Positions 1 to 9,468 of a stretch of 64,000 nucleotides of DNA are shown in pieces. The notes under the pieces were generated by a model. It was given only the letters and a program-made list of their open reading frames with translations, was not told where the DNA came from and made no database searches. The stretch lies in assembly GCA_015501585.1 (NCBI GenBank), contig JADNRY010000043.1, positions 1-64,000 on the forward strand, written 5' to 3'. The stretch's first letter is position 1. Each line of letters opens with the position of its first letter. The translations under genes were made by a program, and so were the position numbers. The DNA comes from Rhodocollybia butyracea (Eukaryota; Basidiomycota; Agaricomycetes; Agaricales; Omphalotaceae).

Positions 1-704
1 GGCGCTTATGTCTTTATTCCTATTGACAAGCGAAAAAATAAACAATCCCCACACTCTGAAGCAATGACTTTCATTGGATATGACCAAGGAAGCAAAGGAT
101 ATCTATTCATGCGTAGCGATAATTCCGTAGTGCATGCTGCACAAGCAACTTTCTATGAGAAATGGTTTCCACGGTGCAAATCCGAATCTGATTCTGGAGT
201 AAAACCCGCTATACCTGTTGCCCCCACGCCTGTGAAACCTTCGCAACCTTCAAATGGTAATGGTGCAGACATTCCATTTGATCCGGAATTCCCGGAAGAT
301 CAACCACAACCGTTTACTGAACCGGAAAATGGACCGCACAGTCCACCAGCTGGCCCAGATCCAGATCTGCCTGGTGATGATGATGCTCCAAATCCCAATC
401 CTCCGGTACCATCTCGACCACCCACCCCTCCACCTCAAGCAAGAGACCCTTCACCACCTGCTCCGATCCTAATCCATTCAGCTACCGTCCCGAAGACGTT
501 GAAGCATGGAAACGTATGAACCCCACTAGAGAACGCCGTGCACCCTTGCGCCCTGGCATGATACCCACGCCTGGCACTTGGAGCCGACAAGCTGATCGTG
601 AAGAACGTGCTGAGCGCTTTGGACACGCTAGACGTGGACTTGTGCCTGCTCGCAATATAGTTCCTGATCAAGTTCCGCACCGGTTCCACCACCACGTCCA
701 TTGA
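1..704 (+). pseudogene. Copia pol fragment: integrase C-terminal part and proline-rich linker
   Basis: Translation from base 1 begins GAYVFIPIDKRKN and runs into FIGYDQGSKGY, the conserved segment just C-terminal to the Copia integrase core. A proline/aspartate-rich linker leading toward RT follows. Frame 1 stops at 517-519. The real protein continues in another frame (FSYRPEDVEAW...VPARNIVPDQVP) up to about 704, and the homologous copy at 51398-52063 (minus) reads through this junction, so a 1-nt deletion near 467-472 explains the break. The start lies outside the window. As part of pol it would have supported cDNA integration. Confidence 0.8.
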
Positions 705-811
705 ATCCTGATGACGTATGGTCACACCGCCACCTCCAGGCGCTACTCCGGATTCTGACATAGAAGAGGAAGCACTTCTGACTAAACTAGCTCAGGAAGG
801 GGGAGTAATTA

Positions 812-1690
812 TGGGAATGTCGTGATCTAGGAGAACCAACTGAGTTCCTTGGAATGCGGATTACACGGGATCGTTCCAAACGTGTCTTAACACTTGACCA
901 ACAACCTTATCTTCAAAAGGTCATAGAACGTTTTGGATTAACTAACGCCAAAGCCACCCCAACCCCATTACCTTCATCCTGGGTTCCTCGTGCAAACACT
1001 GGTCGTGTAGATGCCAAACTTAGACAACGCTTCCAAAGCGTAATTGGATCTTTATTGTATCTGATGCTAGGCACCCGACCCGACATTGCTTATGCCGTTA
1101 TAAAACTCTCACAGTATTCGGCGAATCCAAACCCAGACCACCTGGCCAAAGCACTTTACATTGTGCGCTACTTAATTGGGACTTCTACTTACGTACTTGT
1201 CTTTGATGGTAGATCTGACCATGGCTTCTTAGCCTATTGTGATTCTGACTGGGCGTCAGATCCAGATGATCGAAAATCCCATACTGGGATGATTATCAAA
1301 CTTGCCACAGGTCCAATCTGCTGGACTTCTCATAAACAGAAAACAGTTGCTCTTTCATCGACTGAAGCTGAATACATGGCTTTATCTGATTCATGTAGAC
1401 AACTTATGTGGCTCAAGTCTCTCTTTTCTGAGATCGGAATTACTATCGCTGTATTGCCCTTATGTGGTGATAATCAAGGATCAATCTTTCTGGGATCTAA
1501 TCCTGTACAAGAAAGAAGAACCAAGCATATTGATATACGATATCATTATATCAGAGAACGCATTGAATCAAAAGAAATAGAACTCTTCTATGTTCCTACT
1601 GATGATAATGTTGCAGATCTTCTCACGAAGAACCTTGCACTTGTCAAATTTCAGAAATTCCGCAACAGTCTTGGAATTCTCTTTAATTGA
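812..1690 (+). pseudogene. Copia RT C-terminal end and RNase H
   Basis: The frame reads RDLGEPTEFLGMRI, the Copia RT tail, then LDQQPYLQKVIERFGL and a complete Ty1/Copia RNase H: DSDWASDPDDRKSHTG, LSSTEAEYMALSD, DNQGSI, RTKHIDIRYHYIRE and DDNVADLLTKNL. RNase H would degrade the RNA strand of the RNA:cDNA hybrid. The domain itself is open to the stop at 1688-1690. The upstream RT core with YVDD is missing; the junction follows a GGGGGAG at about 802-808. It was once part of the same polyprotein as the 1-704 fragment. Confidence 0.88.
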
Positions 1691-1786
1691 TTTGCTATAG
1701 ACTGTGCAATATGTCTATAAACTATAATGCCGTTTAAAGTCGATAAAAAATTATACTTCTTAGCTACAATTCTTAGCAAGGGGGAG

Positions 1787-2170
1787 GTTGAAACTAGATT
1801 ACCGCTTATGAGTCGTATCTAATCAGTAATGTGAGTCGACTAGACGCACTTGCTATACGATCGATGAACTGTCGATATATGCTATGTTGAAACTCACCCT
1901 CAAACACTAGACGCAGCCTCTACGCAGGTTCGTATAGATGTAGTCAATTATGCCATTCGCTATTAGTCTTATGATACATAGCTTGTACGCTGCCTTGCAG
2001 TACCTATGAACATTACCTATAGAATTACCATACGGACTCCATCTTCTAGGGTACATTATGCACATGTATATGCACTATGTTTAGCAGGACGACTCAAGTA
2101 GACTCATACATTGTTATAGGGTTTATTATATTCTGTAGTATAAATACTGTAGATATTTTCCTGTAACAAT
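1787..2170 (+). repeat. Copia 3' LTR, left part
   Basis: It follows the purine tract AGCAAGGGGGAG and begins GTTGAAACTAG; the first T of the expected TG terminus is lost relative to the copy at 37603. It includes a TATA-like TATAAATA near 2141. The part ends at 2170, where the Gypsy element is inserted. Bases 2166-2170 (ACAAT) are the left copy of that insertion's target duplication. Confidence 0.85.
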
Positions 2171-2363
2171 TGTTATGACCTGGATCTAAATCCTATACAC
2201 CCAATCTTTTTTCTTCTGTAACCAACTATGAACACTATCATTAATACTTCTACTTATCATTTTACATTCATTAGTTATTCAACACCATTTGGGTTAATGC
2301 TGCACACATTCTTCCAGAACACCAGAATGATCTTTAACAGTCACTGCACAGTCTGCACAGTCA

Positions 2364-2634
2364 TGACATCATTCTAGCTCCACAACTATGATGTCATCTT
2401 GCTACTCCACAATCATGATGTCATTCCATTGCTCCGCAGTTATGATATCACATCACTGCTCCACAGCTATGACATCATTGCATAGCCTCTTTACATCAAT
2501 GACTCAATATCAGTCATTGCACAGCCAGATATCTGAGTCAACTACGGTTCCGCATACATGACTCAATATTAGTCATTGCACAGCATTACATAGTCAGACT
2601 GACTCATCCGCAGTATTTCCGCAGTTATGACTCA
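2364..2634 (+). promoter_or_regulatory. U3 array of bZIP-type motifs
   Basis: Five CRE-like 8-mers occur: TGACATCA at 2364 and 2470, TGATGTCA at 2389 and 2416, and TGATATCA at 2443. Five AP-1/Gcn4-type TGASTCA heptamers follow, at 2500, 2534, 2559, 2600 and 2628. TGASTCA is the known Gcn4/AP-1 core, and TGACATCA/TGATGTCA differ from the CRE TGACGTCA by one CpG transition. The motifs sit upstream of the TATA box, as expected for LTR enhancers. Binding is inferred, not shown. Confidence 0.5.
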
Positions 2635-2680
2635 AATCTAGTCATTCCGCAGCATTTCCTAACTAGTACACATTGCACAG

Positions 2681-2725
2681 TATATAAGTAGTCTAGATTT
2701 ACCAATGTACGTGAGACGTATTATT
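2681..2725 (+). promoter_or_regulatory. LTR TATA box and inferred transcript 5' end
   Basis: TATATAA lies at 2681-2687. About 30 bp downstream is GAGACGTATTATT (2713-2725), which is exactly complementary to the site at 3341-3353. Placing the RNA start at about 2713 satisfies both TATA spacing and a self-priming model. The start itself is inferred. Confidence 0.6.
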
Positions 2726-2788
2726 TTTCTTAAATCCAAACCCCCACTTGTTTGCTGTTATCACTTGTGTGAATCACCAGACCAACTC

Positions 2789-3146
2789 ATTGTATCTTGT
2801 TGAGCTATCTCCAAGCTACAATACACATTTATACATCTTGTTGAGCTAACTCCAAGTTGTATCCACTAATATTCACCTGTTGAGCTATCTCCTAGTGAAT
2901 ACTTCTTTAATTGCCACTTGTTGAGCTATCTCCGAGTTGCAACTTCCTATTACTTGTTGAGCTATCTCCGAGTATTAGACATCACACTCACTATTACTTG
3001 TTGAGCTATCTCCGAGTATTAGACACCATACTCACTACTACTTGTCGAGCCATCTCCGAGTATTAGTTCTGATTCATATTACTGCTTGTCGAGCCATCTC
3101 CGAGGGTAATCTTATTATTATTTGTCGAGCTATCTCCAAATAATAA
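2789..3146 (+). repeat. Array of nine LTR hairpins with an invariant top and covarying stems
   Basis: Units lie at 2789-2822, 2831-2862, 2871-2900, 2911-2942, 2947-2978, 2991-3022, 3035-3066, 3078-3110 and 3115-3146. Each has the core YTGTYGAGCYAWCTCC, where GAG can pair with CTC across a 4-nt loop (CTAT, CTAA or CCAT). Lower stems differ but stay complementary: ATTGTA/TACAAT in unit 1, ATACA/TGTAT in 2, ATTCAC/GTGAAT in 3, TTGC/GCAA in 4, and TTATTATTTG/CAAATAATAA in 9. The array lies in the predicted RNA leader before gag. The same array is in the 3' LTR at 8913-9270. Related solo LTRs carry ten (45321-46535) and eight (60272-61313) units. Confidence 0.8.
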
Positions 3147-3340
3147 CTTCTGTGAGTTTCGTATTACAAGCTAGTTACTAACTTTACTTGAGCCTAGTTG
3201 TTTGAGTATATATTTTTTGCCTAGCGGTTTCAACGAACGGAAAGGCTTGCTCTATAATCTCATTAATTTCTCTTATCATTTTTACTGCCGAGTTACGTAC
3301 TGTGAAGGTTTGGACGAGACTATTGATCGAGTCATAACAT

Positions 3341-3353
3341 AATAATACGTCTC
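3341..3353 (+). other. Putative self-primer binding site
   Basis: AATAATACGTCTC starts one base after the 5' LTR end (3339) and is the perfect 13-nt reverse complement of 2713-2725, the inferred RNA 5' end. Tf1/sushi-group elements prime minus-strand DNA with their own RNA 5' end rather than a tRNA. No recognisable tRNA-complementary motif is at this position. Confidence 0.7.
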
Positions 3354-3369
3354 TACCCGCCCCCATTAA

Positions 3370-6300
3370 ATGTCTACACAAACAACTCAAACGCGCACCC
3401 AAACTGGGTCTCATCACCATCCTGAAACATTTGTTCAAGGATCTAGTAATCAAACTATTCCAACCGGTTTTAATGCTCCAGGATATACACTGGGACAAGA
3501 CAATCCTAATGTTGGAGACATAAGTCAGTGGACACCCACTGAAATATCAGAAGGTGAAGTTGTAGTGATGCGGAGAATTCACATTGGATCAAATGGATCA
3601 AATTTCACTGAAACTGTGGTTCAAGAAGTTAGAATGACCCCTACTGCAGAGATTTCTGAGATATTTGCTCATCACGAAGACCGTTCCACCAGTCATTTAG
3701 TTGATAATGGTTCGCGAGGACAACAGCAAAATCTTACTCTTGCAGCAAATGTACCTCTACCTTCTTCACATCATAGCCATTCTGTGCAATCTGAAACACA
3801 TAAATCTCAGGGTGAACACTCTACAAGGCAAAACAGGGATATACTTCAGGTCTCAGAACCTCAACAAAATCCTTCACACAGCCGCCACTCATCACCCATA
3901 CAGTCAATTAGTAGGAATGTATTGCCACAAGCAATTGTGAATCAATCACAGACACCTATAATTGAATTTTTTGACTCGTTACAAGCACAGTATAGAGAAC
4001 AACAATCTCTTACAAGGCCAAGTACAAGACAATCTGAGCCTGTTAGAAGGTCTCCATTGTCTGTAGTCCCTGAGGAGATCCAAGAGCATTCTGTGGCTCA
4101 TAGTAGCTCACATCATGAGTTCCCACCACATCAATCTCACAATTCTCAGTCAGACCATACTGCTTTAAGTGCTGTTAGGAGTTTAAACCAGTCACAAGGA
4201 CATGAACAATCACCTGTTCAATTGCAAGTTTTGCAACCAGTTTTAACTGTCAGGAACATCCCATCACCAAGTGGATCTTCCAAAAGCTCAGTAAAAAGCT
4301 CAGCAAAACAAGACTCACATAAGTCAAGCAATAGTGTACCAATTTTGAACCAGCTTCAAAATGGACAGACACAGTTTGACAGACTTAGTCAACAATGCCA
4401 AATATTCTTAGAGTCATTAGGCTATAGAAGCAGAAATGCTCAGCCTTGGCAATGGGTTCAACAGTTGGAAAGACTAGGTCAGAGTGAGCTTGCATTACTA
4501 AGTCCAAGTCTGTATCAGCGGATATCAGACAAAAGGAATAGCCAAATGTTAACATACCTGTATAACGAGACACAAAGGAATGGAGTTCAAGTTTTATTGA
4601 GGGCAAGAAGTAGCACTAGTGCAGAATTAGCACCTTCTGTTCATATGAGCCAGATGGCCAAAGTACAGGAAAATGCACCAAGTGTTCACACACCAGTGCA
4701 AACCTCATCAAAAGCAGAAGTTCCACCAAGTGCACAAACCTCCATACAAAGAAATCAATCAGTTGAGAACACAAGAAATGTGGAAGAAACTCATGTTCCA
4801 CTTACAGAGAGGAACTCTAGGCAAAATGAAAGCTCTAATGAGACTGACAGAATACTTGCCTGGACAAGAAGGGTTCAACCACCAAGTCCTCAAAATGTTA
4901 ATATACCAATTATTCAACCCACAACACATATGCCATTAGTGACTAACCCTGTTGAAAAAATGGAGCAAGTAGTGAGAAATGAAAATCAACATGATCACTC
5001 CAGAACTCTACTTCAACGAGATGAGCCACCTCATGCAAGTGGTAGTCACTCACTATTTGATCAAGGGAAAAGAAATACAAGACTTAGAAGCAGAAAGCAG
5101 GATTTTGCAATGCCTACAAAATATGAACCTGCTCAAGCCTCAACAAGTCGGCAGGTATTTCCTGAGACACAAGTTACAAAAAATACATTTGACTCCCCTC
5201 ACATTCCCATAACCATCCAATCTCCTGTAGAGCTAGTAGAGCCACCACATTTGCTCACACATCATGGTCAGGTTCCACAGACTCATAAGACTGTTGTACC
5301 TAGGTCACCTTTAGGTCTGAATTGGGCTGTTGAAGCAAATGAATTTTTGCCAATGAATGGTTACCCATTCATCCCAAACAAAGGCAAGGCACCTGTCCAA
5401 GCATCAGGAGGAGCGCCACCATCACCCCCACCACCAGATGACCCTGGAAATCATAGTGAAGGGAATGACCAAAGCAGAAACAATGGTGAGAACAACGGAA
5501 ACAATTCCTACAGGAACAGCAGACCCAATGAACCTCCTCCACCACCAAATGATGGTGAACCTCCAAAACAGCCTTGTGGCAGATCTCATTGTTGCTGCTG
5601 TAAAGACAGAAGAGATGGAAGAGATGGAAGAGATGGACGTGACGGTAGAAATGGCAATGAGCACAATCCGGAAAGAGAGGAACAGAAAAGAAGGAATGAA
5701 GAAGCCACTAGAGCTCTGACGAGAGAGTCAAAACTTGACATCAACAAACCAACACCATTTGATGGATCTAACAGAGCCGCATGGAGAGCATTTCTAAATT
5801 CAGTGCTGATAATGTTCAATGCAAAGCCAATGACTTACTCTACAGATAATTCAAAAATTACATTTGCCGCATCATACCTTACAGGACCTGCAGCAAAGTA
5901 CTACAATAATCTGGTAGAAAAACAGGCTAATGGAGAAAATGAATCCTTTACTCCAGCATTGAATATCTGGTCAGAGTTTGTTAAGTTGTTTGGACGCATG
6001 TTTGGTCTCCATGATGAGAAAATGCATGCTCAATCACAACTAGATAAATGTATACAAGTCTCAAGAGAGTCATTTGCAGACTTTTTAGTCAAGTTTGAAG
6101 ACATTGCTAACCGCACCACTTACAATGATCCTGCTAAGCGATGGAGACTTCTGAATCAGATCCGGCCAGATCTGCGCAACCGTCTAACAATGGTTGGCAA
6201 TTTGCCAGAAACATATCAGGATGTTGTTGATAGGCTATTGGACATTGATGGCGCACGAGAAGCATTTTATGATTCCGGACTTGGGAATAATTTCAGAACT

Positions 6301-6786
6301 GGGAATAACAATACCCAAAATGAAAACACAAATAATCAAACCCTTGACCACAACCAGTCAGGAAACAGCTACTCCACCTTTGCAAACACAAATTTCAATC
6401 AGAATATTCCGCCTAATAATCATACAACACAAGTTCAACCACAGGACGCTACTACATCTAACACACAGACTCAAAGACCATCTAGAATGAATCACAACAG
6501 TTCTAGAAACAATTATATCAATGAGGCTTCAGCTGTAGTACAAATGGCTTGGGTCACTCAAGAGGAGTATGACCAAAGACGAGCAAAAGGGGCTTGCACT
6601 TACTGTGGTGAGATGGGCCATTTCACCAGAAACTGCCCACAACGGCGCAATAATGTATCGGGTCGAGCCACATTTATGGACACTTCCAGTGACACACCAA
6701 GCAATATTACACTTGAAGTTGAGGGTGAAGTCATTGATATTGACAGCACACTCATGGAAGGAGACCCTGAAGGAGGGGAAATATAA
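3370..6786 (+). CDS. Intact 1138-residue Gag with long N-terminal extension and CCHC knuckle
   Basis: The ATG is 17 bp past the primer site and is the first in the internal region. Residues 1 to about 730 are low-complexity, rich in Q, S, H, N and P, with no recognised fold. At about 736 is CGRSHCCCCKDRRDG followed by DGR repeats. Residues about 790-965 match a retrotransposon Gag domain (PFDGSNRAAWRAFLNSVLIM, then WSEFVKLFGRMFG and the major-homology-like QIRPDLRNRL). Residues 1076-1089 form CTYCGEMGHFTRNC, a C-X2-C-X4-H-X4-C zinc knuckle for RNA binding. The protein would assemble the particle that packages element RNA. It is much longer than typical Gags, and the ORF is undamaged although the rest of the element is pol-less, suggesting that Gag is maintained. 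No protease follows. Confidence 0.88.
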   Translation: MSTQTTQTRTQTGSHHHPETFVQGSSNQTIPTGFNAPGYTLGQDNPNVGDISQWTPTEISEGEVVVMRRIHIGSNGSNFTETVVQEVRMTPTAEISEIFAHHEDRSTSHLVDNGSRGQQQNLTLAANVPLPSSHHSHSVQSETHKSQGEHSTRQNRDILQVSEPQQNPSHSRHSSPIQSISRNVLPQAIVNQSQTPIIEFFDSLQAQYREQQSLTRPSTRQSEPVRRSPLSVVPEEIQEHSVAHSSSHHEFPPHQSHNSQSDHTALSAVRSLNQSQGHEQSPVQLQVLQPVLTVRNIPSPSGSSKSSVKSSAKQDSHKSSNSVPILNQLQNGQTQFDRLSQQCQIFLESLGYRSRNAQPWQWVQQLERLGQSELALLSPSLYQRISDKRNSQMLTYLYNETQRNGVQVLLRARSSTSAELAPSVHMSQMAKVQENAPSVHTPVQTSSKAEVPPSAQTSIQRNQSVENTRNVEETHVPLTERNSRQNESSNETDRILAWTRRVQPPSPQNVNIPIIQPTTHMPLVTNPVEKMEQVVRNENQHDHSRTLLQRDEPPHASGSHSLFDQGKRNTRLRSRKQDFAMPTKYEPAQASTSRQVFPETQVTKNTFDSPHIPITIQSPVELVEPPHLLTHHGQVPQTHKTVVPRSPLGLNWAVEANEFLPMNGYPFIPNKGKAPVQASGGAPPSPPPPDDPGNHSEGNDQSRNNGENNGNNSYRNSRPNEPPPPPNDGEPPKQPCGRSHCCCCKDRRDGRDGRDGRDGRNGNEHNPEREEQKRRNEEATRALTRESKLDINKPTPFDGSNRAAWRAFLNSVLIMFNAKPMTYSTDNSKITFAASYLTGPAAKYYNNLVEKQANGENESFTPALNIWSEFVKLFGRMFGLHDEKMHAQSQLDKCIQVSRESFADFLVKFEDIANRTTYNDPAKRWRLLNQIRPDLRNRLTMVGNLPETYQDVVDRLLDIDGAREAFYDSGLGNNFRTGNNNTQNENTNNQTLDHNQSGNSYSTFANTNFNQNIPPNNHTTQVQPQDATTSNTQTQRPSRMNHNSSRNNYINEASAVVQMAWVTQEEYDQRRAKGACTYCGEMGHFTRNCPQRRNNVSGRATFMDTSSDTPSNITLEVEGEVIDIDSTLMEGDPEGGEI

Positions 6787-8277
6787 GAATCACAACCAAG
6801 AGAACCTTCCATGGCTGAGGAAGAATAGGGGAAACCTAAGGACCAGCCATTAATTCTCTAATTTCTCTTCAACCAATTATCATCAGCACCAAGTTATTCA
6901 CCTATAAAATCCTATAAAATCCAATTCAGCTCTACCTTCATCAAGATACCCATATGCAGAAGAAAAACCACTACTGAAGACCCTTGATTAAGCCAGAGCA
7001 TACTCAGCACCAATGCTGCTACCACGACACCCTAATGATTTTACGATGCCATTCATGACCCATATGATCCCCAAATATAACGCCCAAACATCAGAGAACT
7101 GATCAGCTTTGATGTTCCACAACACTCAAATTTCAACTTTCAGTTGAGCACAAGCCAAAAAATGAAATGAAATAAAATTTTGCAGTCTAGAACCAATCTA
7201 GAACCATGCTAGAATGCCCTTAAGAAACTGGCAGGATGGAGCAACAAATGATGCCAAGCTCGTTAACTCTTGACCATTCAACCAGACCAACTGTGGAACT
7301 TACTCAGAAATGTTGCAAAAAACTTACCGCCACATTAACCCTATGATCTCCAACCAAATGCGATTACTTATGATACATATTATGCCCAGAAATTGTAGCA
7401 AGAACACCAGAAAGCAGAGCAGCTTTGAAAGATGTGCAGAAGCATCGCATAACAAGGGGAAAGGAAGGAGAATACCAACAGCCTAAACAGGAGTTGAATA
7501 AATACTAAGGAAGAGAGATTTCCGCACCTGAGATACACCTCAGGTTAATGAGTTTCAATCTAACCGAAGATGAAAATCATTCATACCCGCTATTACACCA
7601 AAAAATACATCTACAATTCCGGAAATCTTGTATCAACATGAGATTCAACTACCAAGTCAAGATTAATGCTTACTGAAACACCGGCAGTTGAGCCCGAAAT
7701 GGCACAAATATCACAAACCATGAGCTTCAGGCCCATGAAATCAAATCTCTGATTAACTGGAAATATGCTGAATCTATCTAAATGATATACTCAGAACCTC
7801 GAGACCTAGCTTTGCCAATAATGTCAACTATTTTCAACTAAACCACCAATCAACTTGCAGCAATTGACATCAGAGTGACCATCATATCATCGATATGTAA
7901 ACATATCTCCAATCAAACAATCATTTTGATTGATGGAATTCCCGTAAATCAGATCCATGGACATAATGCACTGCCAAAATCTTTGATGTATCAGAATCAT
8001 GATGTTGATGTAAAATGTCACTTGCTAGTGATAGTTTTGACGCTACCTGGCACTTGAGCAAAAAAAATTCACGTATCAGGCAAGGCCACTAACGACACCA
8101 ATGACACTAATGACCAATCAATGGGCCACTCCACAATCACCAACTAAAGTCAAAATGTGAATGAAACTCAAGACACAGATGAAAGGCAGAAATTGATTCC
8201 AGTCAACTCCTTTGCTCTGCTGATTTGATGAATGAACATTGAACTCCCTAACTCATATGTGGCCTCAGAGGGTTTCG
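6787..8277 (+). other. Internal non-coding region of the Gag-only element
   Basis: About 1.5 kb between the gag stop and the purine tract has no ORF longer than about 60 codons and no protease, RT, RNase H or integrase motif in any frame that I could read. It is A/C-rich on the plus strand. It may carry packaging or priming signals, or be a decayed or replaced pol region. Confidence 0.6.
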
Positions 8278-8294
8278 GCCTTAAGGGGGAGTAC
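8278..8294 (+). other. Polypurine tract before the 3' LTR
   Basis: TTAAGGGGGAGTAC directly precedes the LTR start TGTTATGACC at 8295, the expected position of the plus-strand primer. Confidence 0.7.
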
Positions 8295-9463
8295 TGTTAT
8301 GACCCGGATCTAAATCCTATACACCCAATCTTTTTTCTTCTGTAACCAACTATGAACACTATCATTAATACTTCTACTTATCATTTTACATTCATTAGTT
8401 ATTCAACACCATTTGGGTTAATGCTGCACACATTCTTCCAGAACACCAGAATGATCTTTAACAGTCACTGCACAGTCTGCACAGTCATGACATCATTCTA
8501 GCTCCACAACTATGATGTCATCTTGCTACTCCACAATCATGATGTCATTCCATTGCTCCGCAGTTATGATATCACATCACTGCTCCACAGCTATGACATC
8601 ATTGCATAGCCTCTTTACATCAATGACTCAATATCAGTCATTGCACAGCCAGATATCTGAGTCAACTACGGTTCCGCATACATGACTCAATATTAGTCAT
8701 TGCACAGCATTACATAGTCAGACTGACTCATCCGCAGTATTTCCGCAGTTATGACTCAAATCTAGTCATTCCGCAGCATTTCCTAACTAGTACACATTGC
8801 ACAGTATATAAGTAGTCTAGATTTACCAATGTACGTGAGACGTATTATTTTTCTTAAATCCAAACCCCCACTTGTTTGCTGTTATCACTTGTGTGAATCA
8901 CCAGACCAACTCATTGTATCTTGTTGAGCTATCTCCAAGCTACAATACACATTTATACATCTTGTTGAGCTAACTCCAAGTTGTATCCACTAATATTCAC
9001 CTGTTGAGCTATCTCCTAGTGAATACTTCTTTAATTGCCACTTGTTGAGCTATCTCCGAGTTGCAACTTCCTATTACTTGTTGAGCTATCTCCGAGTATT
9101 AGACATCACACTCACTATTACTTGTTGAGCTATCTCCGAGTATTAGACACCATACTCACTACTACTTGTCGAGCCATCTCCGAGTATTAGTTCTGATTCA
9201 TATTACTGCTTGTCGAGCCATCTCCGAGGGTAATCTTATTATTATTTGTCGAGCTATCTCCAAATAATAACTTCTGTGAGTTTCGTATTACAAACTAGTT
9301 ACTAACTTTACTTGAGCCTAGTTGTTTGAGTATATATTTTTTGCCTAGCGGTTTCAACGAACGGAAAGGCTTGCTCTATAATCTCATTAATTTCTCTTAT
9401 CATTTTTACTGCCGAGTTACGTACTGTGAAGGTTTGGACGAGACTATTGATCGAGTCATAACA
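8295..9463 (+). repeat. 3' LTR of the Gag-only Gypsy element
   Basis: 1169 bp, matching 2171-3339 at a constant offset of 6124. By eye it differs at 8305 (C for T) and once near the right end (CAAACTAG for CAAGCTAG). It is followed by the target duplication ACAAT at 9464-9468 and then the rest of the Copia LTR. Confidence 0.93.
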
Positions 9464-9468
9464 ACAAT

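Larger units (their letters stand above)
2171..3339 (+). repeat. 5' LTR of the Gag-only Gypsy element
   Basis: It is 1169 bp, TGTTATGACC to GTCATAACA. U3 holds bZIP-like motifs (2364-2634) and a TATA box (2681-2687). The transcribed part holds nine hairpin repeats (2789-3146). Related copies are the 3' LTR, solo LTRs at 45321-46535 and 60272-61313 (both inverted) and a 5'-end fragment at 59319-59540. Confidence 0.93.
2171..9463 (+). mobile_element. Complete Gag-only Gypsy-type LTR element (7293 bp), nested in a Copia LTR
   Basis: Two LTRs of equal length (2171-3339 and 8295-9463, 1169 bp each) begin TGTTATGACC and end GTCATAACA. I noticed only two differences between them by eye. Perfect 5-bp target duplications (ACAAT) lie at 2166-2170 and 9464-9468. 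Between the LTRs are a primer-binding-like site, a 1138-residue Gag ORF, about 1.5 kb without an ORF, and a purine tract at 8278-8294. No protease, RT, RNase H or integrase is present, so the element must be mobilised in trans. It resembles the plant 'TR-GAG' type of non-autonomous retrotransposon. Near-identical LTRs suggest a recent insertion (inference). Confidence 0.93.

Noticed and set aside
435..761. Minus-strand ORF of 108 residues
   Set aside because: It is the shadow of the Copia linker, whose plus-strand reading matches another copy.
1787..2165. Copia LTR ending at TGTAACA (2168)
   Set aside because: The second copy continues identically for about 130 bp past this point and ends GTTTCTACA, the inverted partner of the start; TGTAACA is internal.
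2789..3146. CRISPR-like regular repeats with variable spacers
   Set aside because: The repeats are imperfect, the 'spacers' are complementary arms of hairpins, and the array lies inside a eukaryotic LTR.
2789..3146. Hammerhead or other small ribozyme in the repeat units
   Set aside because: The conserved core CUGAUGA/GAAA of hammerheads is absent and no other ribozyme consensus could be matched.
6787..8277. Decayed pol in the Gag-only element (YLND near 7777)
   Set aside because: No neighbouring RT motifs are found in any frame; a four-residue match is chance level.
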